From: Deltaproteobacteria bacterium
Lineage (GTDB): Bacteria; Desulfobacterota; Desulfomonilia; UBA1062
Direction of reading: 5' to 3'
Assembly (NCBI GenBank): GCA_018433775.1
Contig: JAHDQN010000006.1
Span: 102,771-166,770, forward strand
Length of the DNA: 64,000 nucleotides
Made by a program: the position numbers and the translations under genes. Below, in pieces: positions 18,392 through 26,404 of this stretch (positions are counted from its first letter, which is position 1; the number at the start of each line of letters is the position of its first letter). A model generated the notes under the pieces. That model ran no database searches, was not told the DNA's origin, and saw only the letters and a program-made list of their open reading frames with translations.

Positions 18392-19423
18392 TTAAGGAAA
18401 CAGCGGCAGGGAGTCAATCCCTTCGGACTCGTCGATGCCAAACATGAGATTCATGTTCTGGATCGCCTGGCCCGAGGCCCCCTTCGTGAGGTTGTCGATG
18501 ACGCTGGCGATCACGGCCCGGCTGGTCGTGTCGTTGACCGCAAGGCCCATCAGGCAGTTGTTGGTCCCCCGGACGTCCTTGGTGGAAGGAAAGCCGGTTT
18601 TCAGGACATGGACGAACCGGGAACCCTCGTAATACGAGCGGAGGCGGTCCTTGAGCGTGGCCTCGTCGGCCAGGGCCTTGACATAGATCGTGGAGAGCAT
18701 GCCCCGGGTGATGGGAATCAGGTGCGGGACGAACTCGATGCTCACGTCCGTTCCGGCGGCATTCGCGAGCTCCTGCTCCATTTCCGGGATATGACGGTGG
18801 GCGCGCCCGACCTTGTAGGCACAAAACGACTCTCCGGTTTCGCAGATGTGGGTCTTCAGGCTCAGGCCCCTGCCTGCGCCCGATACCCCGCTCTTGCTGT
18901 CGGCGATGATGCCGTCGGCCTCGATGAGCCCCTCTTTCAGGAGCGGGATGAGAGGAAGCAGGACACTGGTGGGGTAGCATCCGGGGTTCGCCACCAGCCG
19001 GGCATCCCGGATCTCGTCGCGGTACACCTCGCACAAGCCGTACACCGCCGTCTCCATGAGATCCACAGCGGTATGCTCGCCGTACCATGTGCGGTAGGTA
19101 TTAAGATCCCGGATCCGGAAATCGGCGCTCAAGTCGACCACCCGTACCGAGCCCGCGATCCGCGAGATGAAGTCCATGCCGGTCCCGTGGGGCAGACAGC
19201 TGAACACGACGTCGCACCGGTCCTTGATCGCTGCTTCGTCGAATTCTTCCAGCTCGATGTCGAAGCTCCCCTGAAGAAAGGGGAAGACTTCCGTGATTTT
19301 CTTCCCGTTGTACTGGCGGGAGGAGCAGTAGGTGATCCTGGAGTCACGGTGATTGTGCAGTAGCCGGATGAGCTCTGCCCCGGTGTATCCTGTGGCTCCC
19401 AGGATCCCTATGGAGAGTGACAA
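18392..19423 (-). CDS. argC: N-acetyl-gamma-glutamyl-phosphate reductase
   Basis: A 343-residue NADPH-dependent enzyme of arginine synthesis, reducing N-acetylglutamyl-5-phosphate to the semialdehyde. The N-terminal GILGATGYTGAELIRLL binds NADP; the catalytic cysteine is C149 in VANPGCYPTS; SGVSGAGRG follows as in the family. Length is normal for the ArgC type 1 family. The start is TTG at 19423 with AAGAGGT eight bases upstream and only five bases after the rpsI stop, so it is read through from the ribosomal genes. No other arginine gene lies in the window. Confidence 0.95.
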   Translation of the reverse strand: MSLSIGILGATGYTGAELIRLLHNHRDSRITYCSSRQYNGKKITEVFPFLQGSFDIELEEFDEAAIKDRCDVVFSCLPHGTGMDFISRIAGSVRVVDLSADFRIRDLNTYRTWYGEHTAVDLMETAVYGLCEVYRDEIRDARLVANPGCYPTSVLLPLIPLLKEGLIEADGIIADSKSGVSGAGRGLSLKTHICETGESFCAYKVGRAHRHIPEMEQELANAAGTDVSIEFVPHLIPITRGMLSTIYVKALADEATLKDRLRSYYEGSRFVHVLKTGFPSTKDVRGTNNCLMGLAVNDTTSRAVIASVIDNLTKGASGQAIQNMNLMFGIDESEGIDSLPLFP

Positions 19424-19428
19424 GGATA

Positions 19429-19824
19429 TTACCTCTTGGAGAACTGAGGTCTCTTTCTGGCCTTGTGGAGCCCGAACTTCTTGCGTTCGACCATCCTCGG
19501 GTCTCTCGTGAGAAAACCGGCGGACTTGAGCTTGGGGCGGTACTTCTCCACGTCGAATTCGGACAGGGCCCGGGAGATGCCGTGCCGGATCGCCCCTGCC
19601 TGGCCGGATATGCCGCCGCCGCTCACGGTTGCGTATACGTTGAACTGACCGCGGGTCTCGGTGAGATCGAAGGGCTGCTGGGCCGACATCACCAGCGTCT
19701 CCCTGCCGAAGTACTCATCCAGCGGTTTGCCGTTGACCGTAAACTCCCCCGTGCCGATGGATATCCAGACTCGGGCCGTCGAGTTCTTCCTTCTGCCGGT
19801 GGCGTAGGTTCTTTCTGCTGCCAT
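19429..19824 (-). CDS. rpsI: 30S ribosomal protein S9
   Basis: 131 residues, standard length. [14 protein letters not shown] at the N-terminus and [18 protein letters not shown] at the C-terminus are the S9 signatures; the last residues reach the P-site tRNA in the ribosome. AAAGGAACGACAT precedes the ATG. It follows rplM by 11 bases, the usual bacterial rplM-rpsI pair. Confidence 0.98.
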   Translation of the reverse strand: MAAERTYATGRRKNSTARVWISIGTGEFTVNGKPLDEYFGRETLVMSAQQPFDLTETRGQFNVYATVSGGGISGQAGAIRHGISRALSEFDVEKYRPKLKSAGFLTRDPRMVERKKFGLHKARKRPQFSKR

Positions 19825-19835
19825 ATGTCGTTCCT

Positions 19836-20264
19836 TTACAGATTGATCTCTTTGGGCTGCTGTGCCTCATGGGGATGGGTTTCGCCGGCGTACACCTTGA
19901 GCTTTTTGAACATGCTCCTGCCGAGGCTGTTCTTGGGGAGCATCCCTTTGACTGCGTGCCGGATGATTTCTTCGGGGTTTTTCTCCATGAGCTGGCGCGC
20001 GGTGCGCGATTTGAGCCCGCCCATGTACCCGCTGTGGCGGTAGTAGGTCTTCTGCTCCAGCTTTCTGCCGGTGAGGATGACCTTTTCCGCGTTGATGATC
20101 ACCACGAAATCCCCCACATCGGTGTGCGGGGTATAGGTGGGTTTCGTCTTTCCCCTCAGGATGGATGCCACATCCGCGGCAAGCCTGCCCAGAACCTTGT
20201 CCCTGGCGTCGACGAGCACCCAGTTTCTCTCGATCTCGTCCTTCTTTGCGATGAACGTACTCAT
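19836..20264 (-). CDS. rplM: 50S ribosomal protein L13
   Basis: 142 residues, standard length. [35 protein letters not shown] and [12 protein letters not shown] are L13 hallmarks. The ATG at 20264 ([10 protein letters not shown]) with AAGGAG eight bases upstream is preferred over an in-frame start three codons earlier. First gene of the operon behind the promoter at 20298-20327. Confidence 0.98.
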   Translation of the reverse strand: MSTFIAKKDEIERNWVLVDARDKVLGRLAADVASILRGKTKPTYTPHTDVGDFVVIINAEKVILTGRKLEQKTYYRHSGYMGGLKSRTARQLMEKNPEEIIRHAVKGMLPKNSLGRSMFKKLKVYAGETHPHEAQQPKEINL

Positions 20265-20297
20265 AGATATCACTCCTTAAGCCATAAATAGGGCTCG

Positions 20298-20327
20298 GAT
20301 ATAGCCGAAATCAGATGCACATGTCAA
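20298..20327 (-). promoter_or_regulatory. Sigma70-type promoter for rplM-rpsI-argC-amrB
   Basis: On the minus strand a perfect TTGACA (-35) and TATATC (-10) are separated by 18 bases, about 30 bases from rplM's leader. No other pair this good lies upstream of the ribosomal genes. Confidence 0.6.
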
Positions 20328-20602
20328 GCACTGATCGAAGATTTATCCCCTCAAATGAAAACCGGCCCCTATGGAACGCCTCCGGCTCGGCGCGCAGGAC
20401 ACGGGCGGGTGGGCGCCCGTGCACCACATTCAACCGTCCGGTGGATATTCCCCGCCTTTGAAGAAGGTTTTGCCGGCCCTCCCTGAAAGGGTATACCCGC
20501 TTCTATCATATTCAAGTTTATCGGGCAACGTACGATCATATAAATAAAGGTGCAAAGCACGAAGGGCATGAATATACCAGTGATCTCGGAAGGAGAAGGA
20601 TC

Positions 20603-20986
20603 ATGAACAAGGTTCTGATTATCGACGATGACTCCGGGGTCCACAGCATAATCCATGCGATCATTCAGAAAAAAATGCCCGATTGCGTGTTTTCCTCGGC
20701 ATATAACGGCATGGATGGAATCAGGGCGGCCCTTGACGAGCATCCGGACGCCATCCTTCTGGATGTGGACATGCCGGGCATCGACGGGTTCGAGACCTGC
20801 AGGCGCCTCAAGGAAGACGAGAGGACAAGACATATTCCCATCGCCATGTTCTCCGGCATGGCGACCGATGCGGACAGCGTGGATGCCGCGCTGGAAAGCG
20901 GCGCCGACATGATCATCGCAAAGCCCTTGAGGAACGAGCATCTCATCCGGGTCTTCAGATCGCTGCTCAATCCAGAGGCGAAATGA
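20603..20986 (+). CDS. Single-domain response regulator (CheY-like receiver)
   Basis: 127 residues, a receiver domain with no output domain. The acidic pocket is DDD (8-10), the phospho-acceptor is D54 in ILLDVDMPG, S84 takes the Ser/Thr switch position and K107 in AKPL is the conserved lysine. GGAAGGAGAAGG precedes the ATG. It stands alone, with no kinase next to it, so it probably relays phosphate or binds a target protein. The 338 bases before it hold the rplM promoter and little else I can name. Confidence 0.93.
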   Translation: MNKVLIIDDDSGVHSIIHAIIQKKMPDCVFSSAYNGMDGIRAALDEHPDAILLDVDMPGIDGFETCRRLKEDERTRHIPIAMFSGMATDADSVDAALESGADMIIAKPLRNEHLIRVFRSLLNPEAK

Positions 20987-21114
20987 GAACCCGTCCCCGA
21001 TACTGGGAATCAGGAGTTCCATTCCTATTCTAAGACTATGTTCCCGAACAGTTCCGTTGCTTTCACGAGAATCCGGTCCATCCGCTGACCTCCGGGGAAG
21101 GAGCTGTTGAAGCT

Positions 21115-21226
21115 TGAATCTTCCTTCCAAGTCCCCTTCTGAAGGACGGGAAAATAACCATGTTTCACTTAAGCTTGATGCTTCAAAAGGGTCGAGAGGC
21201 TTGCCCCTCAAAGGTCCATACCATTG
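21115..21226. repeat. 112-bp structured intergenic element, copy B
   Basis: Partner of 11218-11329: same length, same outer blocks (TGAATCTTCCTTC and AAAGGTCCATACCATTG), diverged centre. Stems: TCCTTC with GAAGGA, and GAGAGGC-TT-GCCCCTC with one A.C mismatch. The outer pair of the second stem is swapped relative to copy A. It lies between the receiver gene and the NTP-transferase gene, about 85 bases before the latter's start, so on the plus strand it could sit in that gene's leader. Short frames within it differ between copies, arguing against coding. Confidence 0.6.
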
Positions 21227-21310
21227 TTGTTGACGGGAGAGGGAGAAGCTTGTATCGGGAGGATGTTATGCAATCTTGACAGGGGAAATGTTTTTTTGTC
21301 ATGTGAAATT

Positions 21311-22258
21311 ATGAAGATCGATGCCGTAATCACCGCCGGGGACGGGAAGGCCGCCCGCAGGCTGTTCAAGAAGAACAAGGCCCTCCTGGACGTGGCCGGC
21401 AGGCCCATCATCCGCCACATTGCGGAGGTCGTGCTGAAGTGCGAGGAGATCGACCGGATCGTGGTGGTGGGGCCCCGCGAAGAGTTTCTGGAGGTGATCG
21501 GCGACCTGGACGTGGATATCGTGCAGCAGAAGCGGAGCCTTGCGGAAAACGGATGGGAGGGGTTTCTCCGCACGATTCCCGAATGCCGGCAGGAGGGATT
21601 CTGCTCGGAAGAGACCATCCGGAAATACCGGGACAAGTATGTCCTGTTTCTCTCGGGGGATATCCCGCTCGTCTCCGTGCGGGAGATCAGGCAGTTTCTC
21701 TCCCAGTGCGACATGGAGCGCTACGACTATGTCGCGGGGGTGACCCCCGAAGAGGTGCTCAAGCTCTTCGGGCCGAGGAAGGGAAGGCCGGGGATCAAGA
21801 TGGCCACTTTTCACATGCGCGACGGCAACCTGCGGCAGAACAACCTCCACATGGCCAGGCCCTTTGCCCTGAGGGAGAGCATCGATCTGGTGCTCGACGC
21901 GTACGAGTACCGGTACCAGAAGGAGTTCGTCAATATTGTCAAGGCCATCTTCGCCATCGTCAAGTTCGGCAGGAAGAACCTGGCCCAGGCGCTTTTCATC
22001 TACCTGCTCCTCCAGCTCTCGACAGGGTTCTCGAGCCTGGGGATGGAGAGGGCCGCACGCCTGGTGAGCTTCCCCGTGACAAGGGAGCGGGTGGAGCGCC
22101 TGGTCTCAAGCCTCTTGAACGCCCGGTTCAAGATCGCGGAGACGACCGTGGGAGGGGCCGCCCTGGACGTGGACAACGAGAAGGACTATATGACCCTTTC
22201 CATCATGTACAAGGACTGGATGAACCAGATCACCCAGGACGATCACCACTTGGCATAG
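21311..22258 (+). CDS. Nucleotidyltransferase-fold protein (MobA/NTP-transferase-like)
   Basis: A 315-residue protein whose first 200 residues have the NTP-transferase fold: MKIDAVITAGDGKAARRLFKKNKALLDVAGRP is the nucleotide loop region (the usual GG is AGDG here) and VLFLSGDIPLV holds the metal-binding Asp. The second half, rich in helices, is unassigned. No sugar or cofactor specificity can be read. The ATG at 21311 is chosen because the fold begins there; no good Shine-Dalgarno is visible. The 112-bp element lies upstream. Its end overlaps the convergent DUF2804 gene by 16 bases. Confidence 0.75.
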   Translation: MKIDAVITAGDGKAARRLFKKNKALLDVAGRPIIRHIAEVVLKCEEIDRIVVVGPREEFLEVIGDLDVDIVQQKRSLAENGWEGFLRTIPECRQEGFCSEETIRKYRDKYVLFLSGDIPLVSVREIRQFLSQCDMERYDYVAGVTPEEVLKLFGPRKGRPGIKMATFHMRDGNLRQNNLHMARPFALRESIDLVLDAYEYRYQKEFVNIVKAIFAIVKFGRKNLAQALFIYLLLQLSTGFSSLGMERAARLVSFPVTRERVERLVSSLLNARFKIAETTVGGAALDVDNEKDYMTLSIMYKDWMNQITQDDHHLA

Positions 22259-23235
22259 TGATCCTCCGCAAAACCGGGGCACGACTGGATAAAGATCACC
22301 TCGCCCTCGTCCGTGAGCAGCGTCCCCTCGAAGACCCCCAGCAGCTGGGTGAACCGTGATGCCAGGAAAAGGGCATTGACCTTCTCTTCCCTTCTCGCAT
22401 CGGGGTAGAACACCAGGTCCACCTTTCTGTCGTTGGACCGGATGTGCCAGGGTTCGGACAGGTTATCCCGGTCGAAATCGAAATCCACCATGTCCACCTT
22501 GGTCATCATGCCGCCGACCCAGAAGGCGTTTTCCGTGAAGCTCGTCTCGTTGACCCCGCAGGAGAGGTTGAGGCCCAGGCTCCTGCCGTCGTCGAGGCTG
22601 GACGCGGTCGATGCCCAGTTCCAGCAGGTCTGTCTGCGCATGAACCCGCACGTCCAGTCCGAGAGCGCCCAGTACGCCGGGGAGGACAGGTCGTGCTGGG
22701 TGTCGCCCCGGGTTATGGTGCCCCTGACCTTCAGGGGGGAGGTCTTCTGGGTGTACACCCATCCCCGGTATCCCGCCCGGGTGCATATCCTTAAAGGGCT
22801 GGTGGCATTGGGGTCGATGGAGAGGTCGATGGACACGTCCCTGCCGAGGGCCTTCAGCGAGTCCCGCTGCATCTCGATGATCAGGCCGCCGGTGTTGAAG
22901 AGGCTCCTCGGCTTCTCGGGAGAGGGCTCGATGGACGTCCCGGCAAAGGGATGCCCCATTGCCTTGGACTCGGTTATTTCGCCGGTCTGCCGGTCGTAGA
23001 GGTAGAAAAAGCCGTTGGAAAGATAGGCGAGATCCACGACTGCCACCCCTGCCAGGAGCTCCGGGCCGATGATGCCGATGAAGTGAAACCGGTTGACCAG
23101 AAGCCGCTTGAGAAGATTCGGCAGACGAAAGCCCATTGGGGTCTCCAGGCGGTAATCCTGGTAGTTGATCCGGTGAACCGGCTCGTTGTAGGTGCCCCAT
23201 TTCACGAGGCCCCGTCCATTGACCAGTGTATCCAT
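22243..23235 (-). CDS. DUF2804 family protein
   Basis: A 330-residue protein of the DUF2804 family, of unknown biochemical function. The stretch ALSDWTCGFMRRQTCWNWAS is the family's most recognisable block, with FNTGGLIIEM, FWVGGMMTKVDMVDFDF and the C-terminal FEGTLLTDEGE around it. It is predicted mostly beta. No signal peptide or membrane helix. GGAGGAGGGAGCC immediately before the ATG at 23235 decides the start over a GTG at 23286. It converges on the NTP-transferase gene and follows the HDOD gene on the same strand, 92 bases downstream. Confidence 0.8.
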   Translation of the reverse strand: MDTLVNGRGLVKWGTYNEPVHRINYQDYRLETPMGFRLPNLLKRLLVNRFHFIGIIGPELLAGVAVVDLAYLSNGFFYLYDRQTGEITESKAMGHPFAGTSIEPSPEKPRSLFNTGGLIIEMQRDSLKALGRDVSIDLSIDPNATSPLRICTRAGYRGWVYTQKTSPLKVRGTITRGDTQHDLSSPAYWALSDWTCGFMRRQTCWNWASTASSLDDGRSLGLNLSCGVNETSFTENAFWVGGMMTKVDMVDFDFDRDNLSEPWHIRSNDRKVDLVFYPDARREEKVNALFLASRFTQLLGVFEGTLLTDEGEVIFIQSCPGFAEDHYAKW

Positions 23236-23327
23236 GGCTCCCTCCTCCACGTAGATTCTAGCCGTACCAGGCAAATACTTACTCACGATAGAAGATAACG
23301 GAAAACCGGCGGGTGTCCAGTGAAATT

Positions 23328-25274
23328 TTATTCGAGGTAATCTTCGAAACCCGGGGTATCGGAGTCCAGAGGCTTTCCCGACACCTGAGAGATCTTTTTG
23401 CTCAGCTCGTCGGTCTGCTGTTCCATATAGTCTTCGAAGCCGGGCGTTGCGTCACCTGAGGGCATGGACCGGTCTTTTCCTGCCGAGGCCTTCCGGCCGT
23501 TCTTTTTGGGGAGATAGTCCTCGAACCCGGCTGCGCCACCTTCAGAGGCGGGGGCAGGCTGCGCGTCTTCCGGGGGGGAAGATGCGTTCTGTATCTCCGC
23601 GCCTTGATGGAGGTCCAGCATCTTTTCGTTCTTGATATAGCTGGTTTCCACTACGTCCGATATCTCCAGCATCTTCTTGACGATGGTCTTGATCTTGATG
23701 GCCTCGTTCTTGATCTCCTGGAGGCTTCCTATCACGGACTTGTTCACCGTGGCCTCCTTGACGATCATGTCGAGCTTCAGGAGGATCGTGGTCAGGGGGG
23801 AATTGATCTCGTGGTTGGCGGCGATGGCGGTCTTCGACACGGCGGCGAGCCTCTGGGCCTTGATGTTCTTCGTGACGAGCATGGCCCTCTGGATGGCCTG
23901 GGCCCCGACCTCGGCGACTGTCCGAAGCAGCAGGAGCTTCTGGTTCGACTCCTCCTGGCTGATTCCCTCCTGGGGCATCGCCTCCAGGACCCCGATGATC
24001 TTGTTGTCCACCTTCAAGGGTGCGTATACGAAGTGGACCCCCTTGGGGTAAACGGCGTTGGATCTGTCGAGGAGCTCCTTGGTGGCGCTCGCCATCCCGC
24101 TCCGGGTATGGGGAACGTTGTTGAGCCAGAACGACTCGGTGATCATGATCCTGAGGTTGCTCAGCCGCATGATGCACCGGGTTTTCTTGGCCTCGAGGAT
24201 GGTCAGCGTATTCGAGGCGAGGATATTGACGATGTCTGAGAGCTTCAGCGACGACTGGAGCTGGCTGCTCATCTGGTTGAGGCTGGAGAGCTCCACGGTC
24301 CTGCGCTCGAGCGCCATTTTCTTCTGCTCGAGATCGAGGCTCAGCTTGCCCAGCTGGGCGTTCGCGAACTGGAGCACCTCGAAATAGGTCTTGGGCTCGG
24401 CCTTGGGTATCCCCATCTCGTCGCTGATGCTCGATATGCTGTCCTTGAGGGTGAGCGAGATATCCTGGATGTCGTGGCTGCTCAGGTTCAGGCCTTTCAG
24501 GATCGTGGGGTCCACAAACCCCCTGTCGGTCTGGCCGAGGCCGAGCCCCAGATGGTTGGTCACGATATCCGCCACGTGGACGATGGCGCAGAGCTGCCTC
24601 GTCTCCCCATCCTCCCCGGAATCGGTAAGGCTGTGGTGGCACCCCACGGTCCTGCACAGCAGTGAAGGGAGGTTCCATTTTTCCATGATGTACATGCCGA
24701 GCGTCGCATGGTCCACGCCCACGATGCTGTTTTCCACCTCGATGATGTCTGAGTTGGCGCGGTTCATGACCTCCAGGACCTCGCGGTACTCGCCCTTTTT
24801 GCAGATGAGCTGGTCGGCCACCACCTTGCCCAGGTCGTGCAGGAGCCCGGCGATGAAGGCATCCTCCGCCGCAGGGGGCGAAATCTTGTTCGCGATGGCC
24901 TTTGCACAGACCGCGCAGGCAATGCTGTGCTGCCAGAACTTGTAGAAGTCCAGGCTGCGCTTTTCCTTGTCGTTGAAAAGGTTGACCACGCTGATGCTGA
25001 GCACGATGCTCTTGAGCACGTTGAATCCCAGCAGCACCACGGCCCCCCGGATGGTAGAGATCTCCTTGATCCTCCGGTAGAAAGGCGAGTTCGCCACCTT
25101 GAGCACCTTGACGGCGAGCGCCTGGTCCCTCTCCACCATCTGGGCGATCTGGCGCGCGTTCACCTGAGAATCGAGCGTCTTCTCCATGATGGTGGTGGCA
25201 ATGGAGGGCAATGTGGGGATATCACCCAGGTCCTCCAGAAGTGATTCGATCTCGTCGTAGGCGATTCTTTTCAT
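23328..25274 (-). CDS. HDOD signalling protein with GAF, kinase-like helices and GFEDY tail
   Basis: 648 residues. Residues about 10-210 are an HDOD domain (LPSIATTIMEKTLDS, VLKVANSPFYRR, FIAGLLHDLGKVVADQL). A GAF-type sensor spans about 330-470. Next comes a dimerisation-type helix pair resembling HisKA (AAVSKTAIAANHEINSPLTT, H in NHEINSP) but there is no ATPase domain, so it cannot be a complete histidine kinase. The tail from about 560 is Pro/Ser/Ala-rich and repeats GFEDY three times (AAGFEDYLP, TPGFEDYME, TPGFEDYLE at the very end). It is cytoplasmic. It is divergent from ispG; ribosome binding site weak. Confidence 0.85.
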   Translation of the reverse strand: MKRIAYDEIESLLEDLGDIPTLPSIATTIMEKTLDSQVNARQIAQMVERDQALAVKVLKVANSPFYRRIKEISTIRGAVVLLGFNVLKSIVLSISVVNLFNDKEKRSLDFYKFWQHSIACAVCAKAIANKISPPAAEDAFIAGLLHDLGKVVADQLICKKGEYREVLEVMNRANSDIIEVENSIVGVDHATLGMYIMEKWNLPSLLCRTVGCHHSLTDSGEDGETRQLCAIVHVADIVTNHLGLGLGQTDRGFVDPTILKGLNLSSHDIQDISLTLKDSISSISDEMGIPKAEPKTYFEVLQFANAQLGKLSLDLEQKKMALERRTVELSSLNQMSSQLQSSLKLSDIVNILASNTLTILEAKKTRCIMRLSNLRIMITESFWLNNVPHTRSGMASATKELLDRSNAVYPKGVHFVYAPLKVDNKIIGVLEAMPQEGISQEESNQKLLLLRTVAEVGAQAIQRAMLVTKNIKAQRLAAVSKTAIAANHEINSPLTTILLKLDMIVKEATVNKSVIGSLQEIKNEAIKIKTIVKKMLEISDVVETSYIKNEKMLDLHQGAEIQNASSPPEDAQPAPASEGGAAGFEDYLPKKNGRKASAGKDRSMPSGDATPGFEDYMEQQTDELSKKISQVSGKPLDSDTPGFEDYLE

Positions 25275-25342
25275 CCAAGGTCTTATCGATTATTCAGGTT
25301 CCAATCTTGAGTCCGGATACCGAATATGGTACTCACAAAAAA

Positions 25343-26404
25343 ATGACAGCGCATCACGACAAGACCCGAATGATTCATGTGGGGACGGTTCCCGTGGGGG
25401 GAGGCGCTCCCGTGACCATCCAGTCCATGACCAACACCGACACCCGGGACGCAGCCGGGACCATTTCGCAGATCCATGCCCTCGAACGGGCCGGGTGCGA
25501 GATCGTGCGCGTGAGCGTGCCAGACGCGGAATCCGCGGGCGCCTTCCGCGAGATAAAGCAGGCGGTCGATATCCCGGTCATCGCGGACATCCATTTCGAT
25601 TACCGGCTCGCGATCGCGGCTATCGAGAGCGGGGCGGACGGCATCCGGATCAACCCCGGGAACATCGGGCGCACGGAGAAGGTGGAGGCGGTGGCGCGCG
25701 CGGCGACCCAGGCCGGGATTCCCATACGGGTCGGGGTGAATCTGGGTTCGGTGAAGAAGCGGGTCCTCGATGCCCACGGCGGCGACCGGGTGGGGGCCCT
25801 GGTGGAGAACGCGGCCGAGTATGTGCGCATGCTCGAGGACATGGGCGTGGGCTCGCTCAAGGTCTCCTTGAAGTCGTCCGATGTGCTGGAGACGCTGGAC
25901 GCCTACCGGCGGTTTTCACGGATCAGTTCGTGGCCGCTGCACCTGGGGGTCACCGAGGCGGGCACGCTCTTCTCCGGGCTCATCCGTTCCTCGGTTGGGA
26001 TCGGCGCGCTCCTTTTGGAGGGGATCGGCGACACCATCCGGATATCGCTCTGTGCAGACCCTGTCCAGGAGGTTATGGCAGGCAGGGTGCTGCTGGAGAG
26101 CATCGGGCTCAGGAAGGAAGGCGTCAGGGTGATCGCCTGCCCCACCTGCGCGCGGACGAACGGCGACGTGGCGGGCATCGCGCTCAAGGTGGAAGACGCG
26201 CTCAAGGATGTGAAGAAGCACCTGGTGGTGGCGGTCATGGGGTGCGTGGTGAACGGCCCCGGAGAGGCCCGGATCGCGGACCTCGGGGTTGCCTGCGACA
26301 GGGAGGGCGCCATGCTCTTCGTTCACGGCACGCCCGTGCGGCACATCAAGGCCTCTGAAATAGTACAGACACTCGTGGACGAGGTGGAAAAGGAGATATC
26401 ATAA
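25343..26404 (+). CDS. ispG: 4-hydroxy-3-methylbut-2-en-1-yl diphosphate synthase
   Basis: A 353-residue Fe4S4 enzyme of the MEP isoprenoid pathway that converts methylerythritol cyclodiphosphate to HMBPP. The TIM-barrel half has TIQSMTNTDTRD and ADIHFDYRLAI; the cluster ligands are in CPTCARTNGD (near 265) and MGCVVNGPGE (near 300). Standard bacterial length without the plant insert. The chosen ATG at 25343 is preceded by an A-run and no Shine-Dalgarno. It abuts proS with no gap, so the two are cotranscribed. Confidence 0.95.
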   Translation: MTAHHDKTRMIHVGTVPVGGGAPVTIQSMTNTDTRDAAGTISQIHALERAGCEIVRVSVPDAESAGAFREIKQAVDIPVIADIHFDYRLAIAAIESGADGIRINPGNIGRTEKVEAVARAATQAGIPIRVGVNLGSVKKRVLDAHGGDRVGALVENAAEYVRMLEDMGVGSLKVSLKSSDVLETLDAYRRFSRISSWPLHLGVTEAGTLFSGLIRSSVGIGALLLEGIGDTIRISLCADPVQEVMAGRVLLESIGLRKEGVRVIACPTCARTNGDVAGIALKVEDALKDVKKHLVVAVMGCVVNGPGEARIADLGVACDREGAMLFVHGTPVRHIKASEIVQTLVDEVEKEIS

